NCBI GenBank assembly: GCA_024138015.1
Contig: JAMXBB010000004.1
Coordinates: 114,157,828 to 114,221,827, forward strand
Source of the DNA: Lumnitzera littorea
Taxonomy: Eukaryota; Streptophyta; Magnoliopsida; Myrtales; Combretaceae
Reading direction: 5' to 3'
Length of the DNA: 64,000 nt
The notes beneath the pieces are model-generated. The model had not been told where the DNA came from, searched no databases, and saw nothing but the letters and a program-made list of their open reading frames with translations. Of the stretch, positions 37,055-49,086 are shown piece after piece. Position 1 is the stretch's first letter, and each line of letters begins with the position of its first letter. A program made the position numbers and the translations under genes.

Positions 37055-37837
37055 CTAATCTTCTTTGTTCTTTGCTGTCTTCTCGTACACTTCCAGTTCC
37101 TTCAGCCATAAATCTCCAAACTCACAATCTCTCCAAGCTTCAAACCAAGGACCACCAAGAGTGTAATGAATAGCTTTGGGAAATGTACTGGGATCACTCT
37201 CCACAACCTTGTTATGACCCACAAGAAAATTCCATACAAACGGAATTGAGCCAATCTCTTTGTCATCGAGCCACTGGAAACGGTGCAGATAAGCACCTGT
37301 TTGAGTGTTCACCACCTCAGGAGTCAATGTCCGGTTTCTGGGGTGCCCACAATTGTAAAGAACCATAGATGACCAGTTCTTTCTAGGGTAAACTGTTTGC
37401 ACAGCTCCATCCATCTTCATGGTCTCTTTAGGAGCATAATCATGCTGAACACACATTATTGCATACTTGTCATCAATCAAATCCCTCAACTCCTTCACAT
37501 CACCCAGATAAAGGAAATCGCAATCCACAAACACTGCCCAACCTTCATAATTCGCCAAGTATGGTGTCAAGAAACGAGAAAACGAGAACTCTGTACTCTC
37601 AAGCTTCCCTCTCTCACGCCAATATAAACTACTAGCCCTCAACTCAGACTGCTTGATTGGTATAACCTCAACAGGAATCGACGACCGCTTCAGAATAGAG
37701 TAGCGGCAGACCTCATAAGCAGCATCTTCACGAGGGTCATACCCAACAAAAAACTTGAACGGCTTCTCAGAATTACCGTTGACCGCATGCCCACTTTGAG
37801 CACTCCCATTTGTACTATTGTCCACGTTCAGTCCCAT
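37055..37837 (-). CDS. CDI: CDI-like nucleotide-diphospho-sugar transferase (GT8-like fold)
   Basis: An intact 260-codon frame in one exon, with ATG at 37837-37835 and TAG at 37057-37055. After a low-complexity N-terminus (residues 1-26), the core begins FKFFVGYDPREDAAYEVCRY (28-46). A DXD-type metal and nucleotide-sugar motif lies in AVFVDCDFLYLGD (Asp105, Asp107), and the conserved C-terminal HYTLGGPWFEAW spans 224-235. I see no signal peptide or membrane segment, so a soluble, probably cytosolic protein is expected. Length and sequence match the plant 'Protein CDI' (cadmium-induced) family of nucleotide-diphospho-sugar transferases, recognised from memory. The sugar donor and acceptor are not known from sequence. 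This is the only clearly functional gene in the window, isolated among TEs. A probable 5'-UTR intron lies just upstream. The symbol is an orthology guess. Confidence 0.93.
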   Translation of the reverse strand: MGLNVDNSTNGSAQSGHAVNGNSEKPFKFFVGYDPREDAAYEVCRYSILKRSSIPVEVIPIKQSELRASSLYWRERGKLESTEFSFSRFLTPYLANYEGWAVFVDCDFLYLGDVKELRDLIDDKYAIMCVQHDYAPKETMKMDGAVQTVYPRKNWSSMVLYNCGHPRNRTLTPEVVNTQTGAYLHRFQWLDDKEIGSIPFVWNFLVGHNKVVESDPSTFPKAIHYTLGGPWFEAWRDCEFGDLWLKELEVYEKTAKNKED

Positions 37838-37844
37838 AATGAAT

Positions 37845-38571
37845 CTTTAAAACAAAACAGTAAAAATCAGATTAGCTATTCGAGGAAAATAAGCAATCAA
37901 ACTCATTATTTAACACTCACTCCTTACAAATATATATTATCGGAAGGAACAAGAAGCAAAATTTATACCACGCTGTATTTTTCAACACCCAAAACCCATC
38001 CTATCATTGAACGAACTACCGTTTTTATTAACTGTTCCTAAATCAAAGGTAATATAACTATGAACATGCACAATTAAGACAGCATTTCACATCTGATCAA
38101 CTCTACTCACAAAAACCCGATTCAAACATGGAAATAAATCACCGTGTTCCCTAAAACTTACCCTCCCTACAAATCAAAGTATATCAAATGATCAAGATGC
38201 CAATTTAACACCATTTTCCTCTCTGATCAGTACAAACCCCGGAAAACAGGATTGAAACACAATTTCCATATCAAAATTGTCAACTTTTTCCAGAGAGCCA
38301 CACATTTGGAAACGAAAATAATATCTTTCTTCAGCTTCATAACATACCAATAGCATACACAATAATTTTCCTCCGAGTCCACTAAAATTACCACCATCCA
38401 AACAGATCCTAACCCAACCATCCCACATTGCACCACAACAGATCGAGCGAAAATGCAATAACTGAAATTAACAGAACTAGATAAAATTGCACTTTATCAT
38501 ATCAAAATCAAGATATTTTTGTCATGAAATAAGTGAGACCGTGAAAATGGCGAAATTGGAGATTCGCATAC
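37845..38571 (-). other. Probable 5'-UTR intron of the CDI-like gene
   Basis: On the minus strand, CCCCAG|GTATGCG at 38572/38571 is a good splice donor. TTTTGTTTTAAAG at 37845 is a plausible acceptor, leaving a 7-nt leader before the ATG. The 727-nt interval is AT-rich with several open frames that look fortuitous. An intron this close to the start codon is common in plant housekeeping genes. Transcript data would settle it. Confidence 0.55.
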
Positions 38572-38640
38572 CTGGGGAAATGAGAAATGAATCGATTTTG
38601 ATATGAAGAAATGTATTTTGGGGGCGTGGTTTTGTAGAAA
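38572..38640 (-). promoter_or_regulatory. Probable 5'-UTR exon and promoter-proximal region of the CDI-like gene
   Basis: The sequence just upstream of the donor site is less AT-rich, with CCACGCCCCC on the minus strand, and would form the first non-coding exon. No clear TATA box can be assigned, so the transcription start is unknown. Confidence 0.4.
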
Positions 38641-38765
38641 TCAGGCCCACAGGAAATTTGGAAATCCTTAGTCCAGAACCGTTGGTTTAATAGGGACTAG
38701 GAGAGGTACGGCAAGTAGACAAAACTCGGGAAAGGTGGATTATTAACCATTGACCTGTCTCCTCT

Positions 38766-38771
38766 CACGTG
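38766..38771. promoter_or_regulatory. G-box (CACGTG) upstream of the CDI-like gene
   Basis: A CACGTG palindrome in the context CTCACGTGACA lies about 190 bp upstream of the proposed first exon-intron boundary. G-boxes bind bZIP and bHLH factors, and the CACGTGAC context overlaps ABRE-type elements. A single 6-mer is weak evidence. Confidence 0.35.
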
Positions 38772-38926
38772 ACATTAGCTAAATTAAAGGAATAATTGAT
38801 ATTAATGATTAATAGTCATGTAAATGTATATCTAAATAATTACCATGTCGATTTTGTTATGTAACTCAATGTAGAAAATATATAACACATTTTTCTTCTT
38901 TTAATATATGAGGAATTAAGTTGGCG

Positions 38927-38972
<46 letters not shown>
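38927..38972. repeat. Compound (TA)n(GA)n microsatellite
   Basis: About 11 TA units run directly into about 12 GA units, upstream of the CDI-like gene. Confidence 0.95.
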
Positions 38973-40048
38973 AAGAGGGAGAAGGAATCACGCTGAAATG
39001 CATACATATATATATTCACATTGTTTATAGTTTTTGTTTTTAGTATAAATATAAATATTTATTTTCACAATTTAGATTCTTATATTAATTTGTGTTTCAA
39101 GATAGTGATTTTTTTTTTATTATTTAAAAATCGTGTCGGCTTTTTGCTACTCATAAATAATTGCACAACTCTTAGAAACAAACATATACGATCTCATTTA
39201 AATACAAATTATTAATCCAATTTGATATGCGTTCTATACAGTCATGAAATTAGTTTTATCATGTTTTACTATACGCTTTTTACTGTTCAAATAAAATAAG
39301 TTTAATTTTAATATTTGTTTCTTTCTATCTTTTCTTTCACTCTTTTTATTATATATATATATATATATATATTAATTTTTTACTTACTAGCTAGTCCATA
39401 TGGGGCATGGGTTATCAGAGTAATTGTAGACCCATGTATGGGCCAGTTCTAAACTATGAACTGCCCTTAATGATTAACGAACTAGTAGGTCGTACAAACC
39501 CAAGCGATTTGAGTGGGTGGAATCGCTCAACTCGATAATTCAACTTAACCCTTTTTTAAGAAAACAAAAAATAAAATAAATAAAAAACCAAACCACACTC
39601 TACCAACACCCCTAATCTTCTAATCCATCAATATTCCTTCAACTTTTTTCTTTTTCTCTTCCTTAACCTTTTCCTTATCTCATTCAACATCCTCAATTGT
39701 TAACACCCCTCAATTATTACCAACTTATCTCTCTTTCACTCCACTTTCTGCCCATAGCTTTTCACATACATATGTCCACATCTCCATTTATTTTCACATG
39801 CAACTTTCTGACTCTCACAATTTAGAATTTCAAATGGCAGATTGAATTATTATTTTCGCGTGAATGCATCAGAAATTTTGAATGGTTTAGCACCTTTTGT
39901 GTTGAGTAAAATTTTTAGATATTAGTGTAGGTGAAGCATTTGAAAATTTGCAAAATTCAAGCATTGTGGCTTCAGAGTGGTATGCTTTCAAAACTTTAAA
40001 TTTAAATGAAATGTGCAAACCAATTGACTTGTATATAAATTGGAGGGT
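38973..40048. other. AT-rich DNA, no gene recognised
   Basis: It contains an (AT)n tract at 39351-39372. From 39385 to 39560 a less AT-rich stretch ('gacccatgtatgggccag', 'agtgggtggaatcgctc') resembles subterminal sequence of hAT-type elements, but no inverted repeats were found. No coding motifs. Confidence 0.45.
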
Positions 40049-41002
40049 TGTAAACTCCGCAAATTTAGTGTTTTAAGTAACGAATCAATTTAAATACTAT
40101 AGGTAATTACCCTAATTCAATGAAGTTGATAAATTTAAAACTAATTAAAGTTTTAAATTTGAATTAATATGAAGGATAAAAATCCTAAAGTTTTGCTTGA
40201 AACTTAAATTGCGTATAAAAATCTTAAATCCAATGTACGTGCAAATACTCGAAATCGAACCCAAACTTAATTGAAACTTTAAAACTATAACTTTAAGATT
40301 ACAAAATAATTAAATATCACTTAATAGTGATATAATCGTAGTCGATCATAATTATCGACTAAATCACGTAAAACTTTTAACGAAAATATTAAAATAACTT
40401 GTAACAATTATAATTATATCGAGTACCAATTAAATTGATAAATTTTCATAAAATTCAAAAATTAATTTATAAATGTTATTTTTATTATTTTTATACTTGG
40501 AAAAATTACATATAATTATTTTTAAGCTTCTTTTTCTTTCTTTTTCTTTTCCTTTTTCTTCTTATTTTTTTTCCCTGTTCCACATGATTTTCTAGCTGAT
40601 TTTTCAGCAATCCATGTGCTAAATTGTAAATAACAAGTGTCATAAATTTATGGAATAAAGGATAAGTTAATCAAAGTAAGTGTCTCATCCAATTTAATGA
40701 GGAGATTTAAGTTATATTTTTTTTCTTTTCTTTTAATCCGCATCCCATTCATGTCTGGAACTTTCAAACCAAAAAAAAAGAAAAAAAAAAAAGAAACAAC
40801 AACAACTAAAGCAAATCACACACACAACAAAACCAAAACCAAAAAGAAAGGGGAAAAACTAAGTAATTGGAAGAAGAAGAAAAAGAAGAAGAAGAGGAAA
40901 AACAAAAAGAATTTAGGTAAGTTAATTATTTATTTTGTACATATATGTATTCTATATTATGTATATACTAAGTATTTTATTGATTTATTTAGTTACATGT
41001 AC

Positions 41003-41035
<33 letters not shown>

Positions 41036-41503
41036 TGCATGAATACATATATTCATATGTATTATATATTTTACTTATTTGTGTATATACATATGTATCT
41101 GGTATGTATCTTTGTTTATGTATGTACATATGTATTTACAAGTGAGTCTATATATCTAATATACGGTATACATATATAGATATAAATAGTAGTATAGTAT
41201 GTATATTTTTCTACACATGTATTCTTGTACATACGTATGTGTGTGTATTATATATGTATGTCTAATTAGTATCTTGTATATGACATATGTAGGAATACTC
41301 GTATAGTATATGTATGTATACCAAATGTTTCCTTTATATACATGTATATATATTTAGTATTTTACTTAATTAATTATGTATATATATGCGTGGATATATA
41401 TAAAGGAGGATATGTACATAATATTTATTTTAGTATGTAATATGTATATACATGTATTATACAATTCCGTATATATATACATATATATATGTGTATGTGT
41501 GTG
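40049..41503 (+). mobile_element. Truncated copy of the large solo-LTR family
   Basis: Similarity is clearest at 40255-40560: 'cgaatcgaac', 'aactataactttaag', the block around 'tagtcgatcataattatcgac', 'accaattaaattgat' and 'gaaaaattacatataatt', each shared with 41504, 62133 and the reverse of 14545. A TGTAAACT at 40049 may be the start. It contains the pyrimidine tract (40530-40570), a purine tract (40868-40912) and a long TA/TATG zone (40930-41500), then ends abruptly where the next copy begins, so the 3' half is missing. Confidence 0.55.
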
Positions 41504-44500
41504 TGTAAACCCTAAGAAAACAGTAGTTGAACCTTAACTCAAGTCCGAGTATTCTAAACTGTATAATAAGTCGATAAGGCTAGTAATAATAAAAGAATAT
41601 GAAGTTTAATAAATCAAATATAACACCGATAACAAAACCTTAGGAATTAATCGAAACCCTAAATCGCTCTCTAAAACCCTAAAACTAGTTTATGCATCAT
41701 TAATCAAAATTGAATCCGAAATTACTCGAAACCCTAAAAATATAAACATAAACCTATAAAATAGTTAAATATTACACAATAGCGATAAAATTATAGTCGA
41801 ATGTAATTTTTGACTAAATCGTCTATTCGTGCGAAATTATAACGAAATCGCCACAATAACTTGTAAAAATTATAATTGTAACGGGTACCAATTAAATTGA
41901 TAAAATTTCATAAAAATTTGAAAATTAATTTACGAGAAGAATCGTTATAATTTATATGATTCAAAAAATTACATATATTTGTTAATAACTTTCATTTTCC
42001 TTCTCTTCCATTTCTAATTTATCTCATTTTCTTTCTTCCATTTCCAATTCAATGTTCCTATCCTACACAAAACGTGGAAAAAAAATTAGCAAACAAAATA
42101 ACAAACAGCAGCCCACGTGATGGAAATTAAGTGACAAGTGTTACTTAACTAAACAAACAAAAAAATATTGCAATAATTACTTAGAATTTAGCTTAAAATC
42201 TAAGCTATTCTTACGTGAATAAAAGGAAAATCTAGGAAAAAGAAAAAAAAAATCTGCACAAGAAACCGAAAACTAGGAGAAACCATGAGAAAAGAAAGAA
42301 GAGAGAAAGAAAGAAGGAAAAGAAGAAAGAAAGGAAAAAGAAAAGAAGAAGGAAAAGAAGAAGAGGAATTAAAAAAAATAGGTAAATAATTATTTTAGTA
42401 GTATAGATGTATATTATATAGTATACACATGTATAATTATAGTATTTGTATGGTATTTTTACATATAACATTACTATTATATATCAATGTACATGAATAC
42501 TTAAATTTAATTATATATATATGTATAAGATTAGGTATGTATACATGTATGTACATAGGTATATGGAAGAGTATGTGTTATGTATTTTTTTTTTTAGGAT
42601 ACATATAATTAGTAATAAATATTTTCATTACATAACTATAGTATAAATATATATGTATGTACTGCAACTATATAAATANNNNNNNNNNNNNNNNNNNACT
42701 TAATAATTTCCAAATATACGAAATTTTTATATAATTATGTTGTTGACGTATAGGTATATATATACATATTATTAATAATATTTGTATTTTAGTATATATA
42801 TATGTATATAGTATGATCATATATGTACATAAGTATGTAAAGTATAACTAAGTGTATAATATACTTGTACATAATGTATAAATAAGGATAGAATAATTTA
42901 ATACATAATGTATCATATATGTATAAATGTACGTACATAAATAGTGACATATAGGTAAAAATAAGAGCATAATTAAATAGTATATACAGAATACTATAAT
43001 AAAAATTTAATAAATAAAGTAAGATAATATATATATAATAAAATAGAAAATAATGGGAAAATCTGGAAAAATGTACAAACTTGACATGCGGCACTCTTAC
43101 ATGTTATCATGTCACCATTTGTTATAAATTAATTAATTTTTGTAATTAATAATAATAATTAATTAATTAAGTAGAAAAATAATAAAGTAAAAAAAATTGA
43201 ATTAATAACTCTAAAATCTCAAAAATAAGTAAAAATAGGTAATTATAGTAAAATAGGCTTAAAATAAGAAAATAATCAATTATACGATTTAAATAATTAT
43301 TAAATCGTAAATATACTACAAAAAAGCTTAAATTGATATTTTATTGCTTTTTAAGTTAAAAATAATGAACTTTGTAATATTTTTATATCATAGTCAAAAC
43401 TGCAAGTTACAATATTTAAAATGGACCTCGCTATAAGAAAGTGCGCGAAAAAATGATCGAAATAAACTATAAGTTCATAAGGATTCGAGTTAAATCGAAA
43501 AAGTTATGCACGATTCGATAGAAAACTTGAATCGACAATTTTACGCAAATCAATAACTAAGTTAAGTAAACAATACAAATTGCAATACTAGTTTAGTTTT
43601 TAAGCCTCGAACTTATTTCTTTCCATATTCCTTATTCTTAGGTGATCTCAACTTTAACCTTAATTTGCCATTAGATTATTACGACCATTGATAAACTTAA
43701 TGACCAAGTGAGTACTCCCGATCACTCTATACTTGTTTTATGCTTATAATTAGTGTACCTAAAGTAAATATTAATAACTTGATGCATGAGGGTTCAGGTT
43801 ATGCATGTTTCTGATATTGATTGATTTCTACACAAAATATTTTTAAAGGTGATAATTGAAGATTTAATTATATGATTGATTGTTGCATAATTTGAATGAC
43901 TTGTCAAAAATGTTTGATCATCTCATAAATTCACTTAATGATATACGACTTAACTTAAATTATATGGATCATGCATAAAGCATGAACATTGCATATAATG
44001 CTTCAACAGTCACCTCACGTGGTTGGTAATGAAGGGACTTAGAAGGATGGATTCCCACATAATTTGATCAGTACAGTGCAATAGCATTGGTATAACAAGA
44101 CCTTACCTTTAGTTCATAAGTTTACTTGGTACCGAAGACGTTAATCGTGGGTGAATGGAGATTGTGTCTAGAGATCACCGCTGTAGGGTGTAAGCGTAGA
44201 CTATGGAGGCCACCTCACCGCTAAACTTGGATATTTATATACTATTGATTATTTGGAATAATAACTTGTTTCATGAAACATAAAATTTCCATATATATAT
44301 TTATATATGGTTAAAACTCAAGTGCTAGAGCTCGGTTGTGATTGGTGCCAATGTATCTCCAACCCTTACTTCAGAGGGCATTAAATCCAATATTGTATAC
44401 AGCATCGATCAACTACATATATATTGTTTAGCATACTACTTGTTTATGCATTGATATGTTTGATAGTAAACTATTTGATAACTTGTTTGCTGGTGTAGTA

Positions 44501-44972
44501 TAAGAGATATCTCACTAAGCTCTTGTAGTTTACTTCCCAATAGTTTTCTCTTGCAAGTTGCTAGATAATCGAGCATGGGCTAAGAGCCGAGTGTTAAGTA
44601 CCAGTATTGAGGTGCTTAAAAGTTAGAATCTAAGAATAGATTGTGTAAACGATTTGAATATTACATATAATTATTAATACTATAATCAGATTTTGTGACT
44701 TTCGTAAGTTTGAGTTTAAGAACTTTACTACCTAATCTTATCATTTGGTAGGGAATACCGACTCTCTACGGTTTTGATGGACTGTAGCTTATCAGATATC
44801 CATAGTCACATATATGCTATAGTAAGTTAATTAAATTAAGAATTGAAACTTTAGTGATTAATTGTTTAGAGTCTTGTAATCTCTGACTTGTAAGGCAATT
44901 TTCAGATCATGGGTGCATACATGATATGAAAATTTTAGGTAATTCTACTAGACTCCCTTTAAGGTCATGACA
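41504..44972 (+). mobile_element. Long copy of the large solo-LTR family
   Basis: It starts TGTAAACCCTAAGAAAACAG and ends ...AAGGTCATGACA, matching both termini of the copy at 12102-14545. Internal landmarks in order are an 'aaccctaaa' cluster, a CACGTG box at 42114-42119, a purine tract at about 42240-42370, a TA-rich zone with an N gap, a 'gtgagtactcccgatca' block and 'atgtatctccaacccttact' (44350). At 3,469 bp it is about 1 kb longer than the solo copy, largely because of the TA-rich zone and the stretch after it. Flanking 5-mers (GTGTG and AGGGT) do not match, consistent with insertion against, or recombination with, the preceding copy. Confidence 0.75.
42679..42697. other. Assembly gap of 19 N
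   Basis: A run of 19 ambiguous bases lies in the TA-rich zone of the LTR copy. The true length may differ. Confidence 0.97.
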
Positions 44973-44975
44973 AGG

Positions 44976-44999
44976 GTAAAGGAGTGTACACTCCTTTAC
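44976..44999. repeat. 24-bp perfect palindrome
   Basis: GTAAAGGAGTGT is followed immediately by its exact reverse complement, four bases after the LTR terminus at 44972. Confidence 0.95.
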
Positions 45000-45269
45000 A
45001 AAAATATTGAAACGCTCCAATTATTCTATCTTCGCATTTCATAATTCTTAAATTCTCTTAGATAAATATTTCATTCAGTAACTACAAGGCTTCAATTATA
45101 AATCTTTATTCTACTTCATTGAACCATTTTATTCAACAAAATATTTGCATATATTTCGCTTCTATAACTACAAGTGTATAATTCCACTTTTTGATAAATA
45201 ATTTTTGCTTTGTGCCATCTTGAAATTTTTTCTATCCCTTAAATATTAATCTTTCTTCTAGTAAAAAAA

Positions 45270-47640
45270 AAAAATTATCTATATGGAACAATTCTTGTGT
45301 CATACTTACTTTAGGAAGAAGCATAGCTACTCCTTAGGTGGGAAAAGTAAAGGGAAGGCCATGGGAAAGGGTACATTATCTGAGCCATAGTGGTTCGATA
45401 GCGTTCAAGCATAGTCAGAGTATGAATATGACCTAAATAAGGAGAAGGTATACAAGGTAATAGAAAATATCAAACGCTGAGGTACACCACCTCATAACAT
45501 TGAAATCGAACTTCAACGCATAAGTTATCAATGTACACCATCTCTTGGATTCAAACCTCCACACATGAGTATCTCTACACGATCCCTTAGATTCAAACAC
45601 CCATGCATGAGTATCCTTACACGACCCCGTTGGACTTGAACATCTATAGATAAGTTGCCCCACGACCATGTTGAAGGATGAAGAAGATGAGATAAAAATG
45701 ATTTCCAAAACTAAGGAGCAACATTTAAGTCAATATACACCTAGCAATTCGAAGCCTTTGGGCTTAGGTAAGCCCCCTAAACTCAGTAAATATAATATTT
45801 TCATAACGTATTACCATAAAGGTACAGATGAGAAGAGGAACTCGCAGTGTTCTGCAACTACTACAACATAAGCTACACTTTGAAAATAGGATAAGGATAC
45901 AGTACTCTTAACAAGCACTCAAGATCGAAGTATCTCGAAGAGGTAGGGATAGACAAGGTGCAACAATAGATCACTTAATGTAATAGTTTGTCTAGATAAG
46001 TGCTAACGAAGTATGATCATCATACACTTGTCATTCAACATGGGTGTGATAGAGTGGCAAAGCTAATACAAGCGAGAGACATCTAATCCCAACTTACAAT
46101 AACTAAGCTGTACCATGTTGAGCCGAGCTACATAAGAGCTCTACTACAAAGGTAAGCGAGAGCTCGTAGGTAAGTTCACTTCACTCGATAAGTTAGTGTC
46201 CATATTTACAAACATATAGACAAATCCTTTTCATAATAATTATTACATAGGTGTAATTGTTCACTGTATAGAGGATAATTGGCACCTTAATAAAAGATTA
46301 TTAGCTGTAAGGGTACTTAATGAGCGTCACATGGCACAAAACATTTATAAAATTATCAGAAAAATGCTATACGAGTATGGCTTGGTTTGGAAAATTTTTT
46401 CCATCACTTTTGTCAATCAGCATTAAGGGAGGTTTTTCTCCATATACGTTGTATATGTTATATTCTTAACTTATGTATCAAGGATAACATTACAACTTTA
46501 CAAGATAGTATAGCTCTAGTTACAAATGTTGCAAAGATAATAACAAAGAGCTCATCCCTCCATAAGAAGTAGAGAAACTTTTGTAAGGAGCATGAGAAGA
46601 AGCCTTGAAAATTTAAGATAGATATGTAACACCGTGAAAACTCTACATACTAGTTGTTTCATAGAATCATTCCTTACAACGAACTACTATGTGACTTCAC
46701 TATGTACAATGTCTGTAAGGTTGACATTCACCCTAACAGTTGGGATATATGTATCTAATTGTTGAAGGTTCTAAAAGTTTTTCATAATGCGATTAAGACT
46801 TTCTCATAGATTTACAAGCCTACTGTCCACTTGTTAATTATGTCAGCAATTAGCATACTTAGTATGCTACTTCAAGCCCGTAAGGACCTGAACCTGCATG
46901 ACTATGTTTACAATATGATATTAAAGTAGTTATCTTATTATAAAGATATTCTCTATATTTATCTTGTTGCAACTATTCTAGATCCCTATTGTAAATCTAA
47001 AGTACTATTAATGTATTTGAAAATTTATTATGGTTATATTGATGATCTAATAAATTACTGAGATATGTATAACTTAGAATCACAATTAGATATATCTACT
47101 ACAAAAACCAACATAGAGGAGTTGTTCATATATTACTAAAATCAATATGGTAGCAAATTATTAGTCTCTCATTCCCTATCCACCGAGGAACGTCATTACT
47201 CATTTATGGGTAAGTACTTGCTGGTATAGAAATTGAAGAGGCAATGGTTTGGTAAGCCATTGTTTGAGCTACAATATTACATGAGCACAAATTTTGAGAT
47301 CTCTAAAAATATCTTCACAAAGGAGTTCAATATCTTGAAGTGTTGGTAGAGGTACATGAGGAATTTTTTACTCTTATCTTGCTTTGTACGTGAAGTACTC
47401 ACCACTCCAGCATTGACGATTGCCATTAAGCAAGCATTTAGCATCGCAAGGCTCATCCTCTATGATCAGTGAGCCTCCATTTTTGTTGTCAACCTTAAGA
47501 TAAGCCTTTGCATGGAAAATTGGTACAAGGCAGCCTACAAATGATATGAACCATGTAGAACATCAAGTAAGGAGGATAATTACTTCAGTGATTGGACTAG
47601 ATCTAACGGAAGCTTAAGCTTAGTTGTGGGTTCTACTCCT
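45270..47640 (+). pseudogene. hAT-superfamily transposase remnant
   Basis: The plus-strand translation, with many stops and some frame changes, follows the plant hAT (Ac/Tam3-like) pattern. Around 46258-46360 it has VHCIEDNWHLNKRLLAVRVL (family pattern ITAHYID..W.L..R.L.F), then IYKIIRKMLYEYGL. Around 46435-46530 it has HIRCICYILNLCIKD (family pattern H.RC.AHILNL.V.DG). The dimerisation region is at 47340-47530 (LTTPALTIAIKQAFSIARLILYDQ, family pattern ...IP.STVASE.AFS...R...). The N-terminal BED finger region is too decayed to confirm. No terminal inverted repeats or 8-bp target duplication were found. Confidence 0.8.
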
Positions 47641-48868
47641 GAGCATGAATCGCCAACGTAAGGCAACACTTAGTAAGTACTAAAAAATCTTTCCTTTATT
47701 TTTATTTTTGTTTCTTCTAAAAAAATTTTATCACCAAGAAAAATTGTTTTCGCAATTACTCTTAAAAAACTAAATGGTATGGTTTTCTCAAAAGTAATGA
47801 TCCAATCTTAGGATTTTTCAAATTATCATTGAGTAAAATTATTTTTTATCCAAAAAATTAAATTGGATAGTCATGTATACTTAGCTTTTTTTTTTTTTAT
47901 TAAATTTAAAATTGATCAATATACTAAAGGTTTTTTAAAAATCTAAATCAAACTATAGTGGTCTAATTCCAACTAATGGATACATAAACACCTTTAAGGC
48001 AAATGTAAAATCAATAAAAAAAAAAAAAAAATTCTACCTTATCTCTAAATTCTCCAAAACTAAACTTTTACAAGAATTTTTTCTACCAATTAGTACTACT
48101 AAAACTGCATGGTATTTTATTTTATATTTCTACTCAACTACTATACTTTAATTAAGGAGATATATTTTTTTTAACGTACTACCACAATTTACAGTTAATA
48201 ATGGTGTTATATTTTATTTCTTTCCAGTAGCCTCCAATTCTACAAGTAATGAGAATTATTCATCATTTCCAACTTTTCTTACTTTGCTTAAAATTATTAA
48301 TTATTTTAATATTGCACTAATATTAAATTTATACAAGCCAAACCTATGATTTTAGAATAGAGTAAAATTCTAACTAAAAATATTAGTCAATCATATACTT
48401 GACATTACGTGTTGTGTTATGCAAATATATGTGGTACGTTTTATGATAATTTTCAAAATGAAATACAAGTACTGGAGAGGATTGATAAATATTTTCAAGA
48501 ATATGGAATTTGGAAATAAGTATGAAATTAGAAATTATTAATGTAATTAATAAAATTTTTAAAAAAACTAGAGATTTAGTTTAAGAACTAATGAACCGAC
48601 TTAGGACCGTCAAGCTAATCACAATTTAATCTAGCGAATGGGTTTCAAGTGCTACATGGACATTAACTTTTTCAATTTCTTACTTTTTTTTTTTCCATAT
48701 AAGTTGGTCTCAACCAATTAGGTTCATAAGTCTACAACTTAACTTGGACCACAAAACCACGACCAGTCCCATCCATAGGTCTAACAGTGCTATATGGTTA
48801 AAATCCGATTGTAGACCTACATAAGTGGCTTTGGGTTGGGTCTCGGTTTGAATACGGTTTACTTGTAA
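47641..48868. other. AT-rich DNA between hAT and MULE elements
   Basis: No genes. Poly-A and poly-T runs occur at 47888-47899 and 48017-48030. 48595-48860 is less AT-rich ('gggttgggtctcggtttg') and resembles a hAT subterminal region, but an end could not be defined. Confidence 0.45.
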
Positions 48869-48877
48869 GTCCAGTTG
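48869..48877. repeat. Left 9-bp target-site duplication of the MULE
   Basis: GTCCAGTTG, matched by GTCTAATTG at 55518-55526. Seven of nine bases agree, and both differences are transitions (C/T and G/A) of the kind produced by cytosine deamination. Confidence 0.75.
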
Positions 48878-48959
48878 GAGTTTTATACGAATATGGGCTC
48901 TTTTTCGAAAAATATTACGGAAAAGGGCTCATTTAAAAAAAAAATACGAATATGGTATA

Positions 48960-49086
48960 CTGAAGGTGTATCAAGTGAATGTACCTTTAGTTACTTATGT
49001 TTTTTACACCGAAGGCGCATGCAGTAGATGCACCTTTAGTATAATTCTTTATAACTGAAAGCGTATGCGGTCCATGTGCCTTCACT
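48960..49086. repeat. Left subterminal array, three palindromic monomers
   Basis: Monomers of about 32 bp start at 48960, 49009 and 49055. Each has the form CTGAAGGTGTAT...ATGTACCTTTAGT, so the two halves are near reverse complements of each other. Period about 46-49 bp. The same monomer fills the other end of the element. Confidence 0.8.

Noticed and set aside
37183..37627. Plus-strand and alternate-frame open frames under the CDI-like gene
   Set aside because: They are shadows of the intact 260-codon minus-strand gene, whose protein matches a known family.
38192..38458. Two overlapping minus-strand open frames of 88 and 69 codons
   Set aside because: They fall inside the proposed 5'-UTR intron and have no recognisable motif.
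40697..41179. 160-codon open frame with poly-Lys and Tyr/Ile runs
   Set aside because: It comes from the purine tract and the TATG-rich zone of an LTR-family copy. Composition is entirely explained by simple sequence.
42232..42471. 79-codon minus-strand open frame rich in Phe and Leu
   Set aside because: Antisense of the purine tract in the 41504 LTR copy; low complexity. The 42789-43094 frame is likewise from TA-rich sequence.
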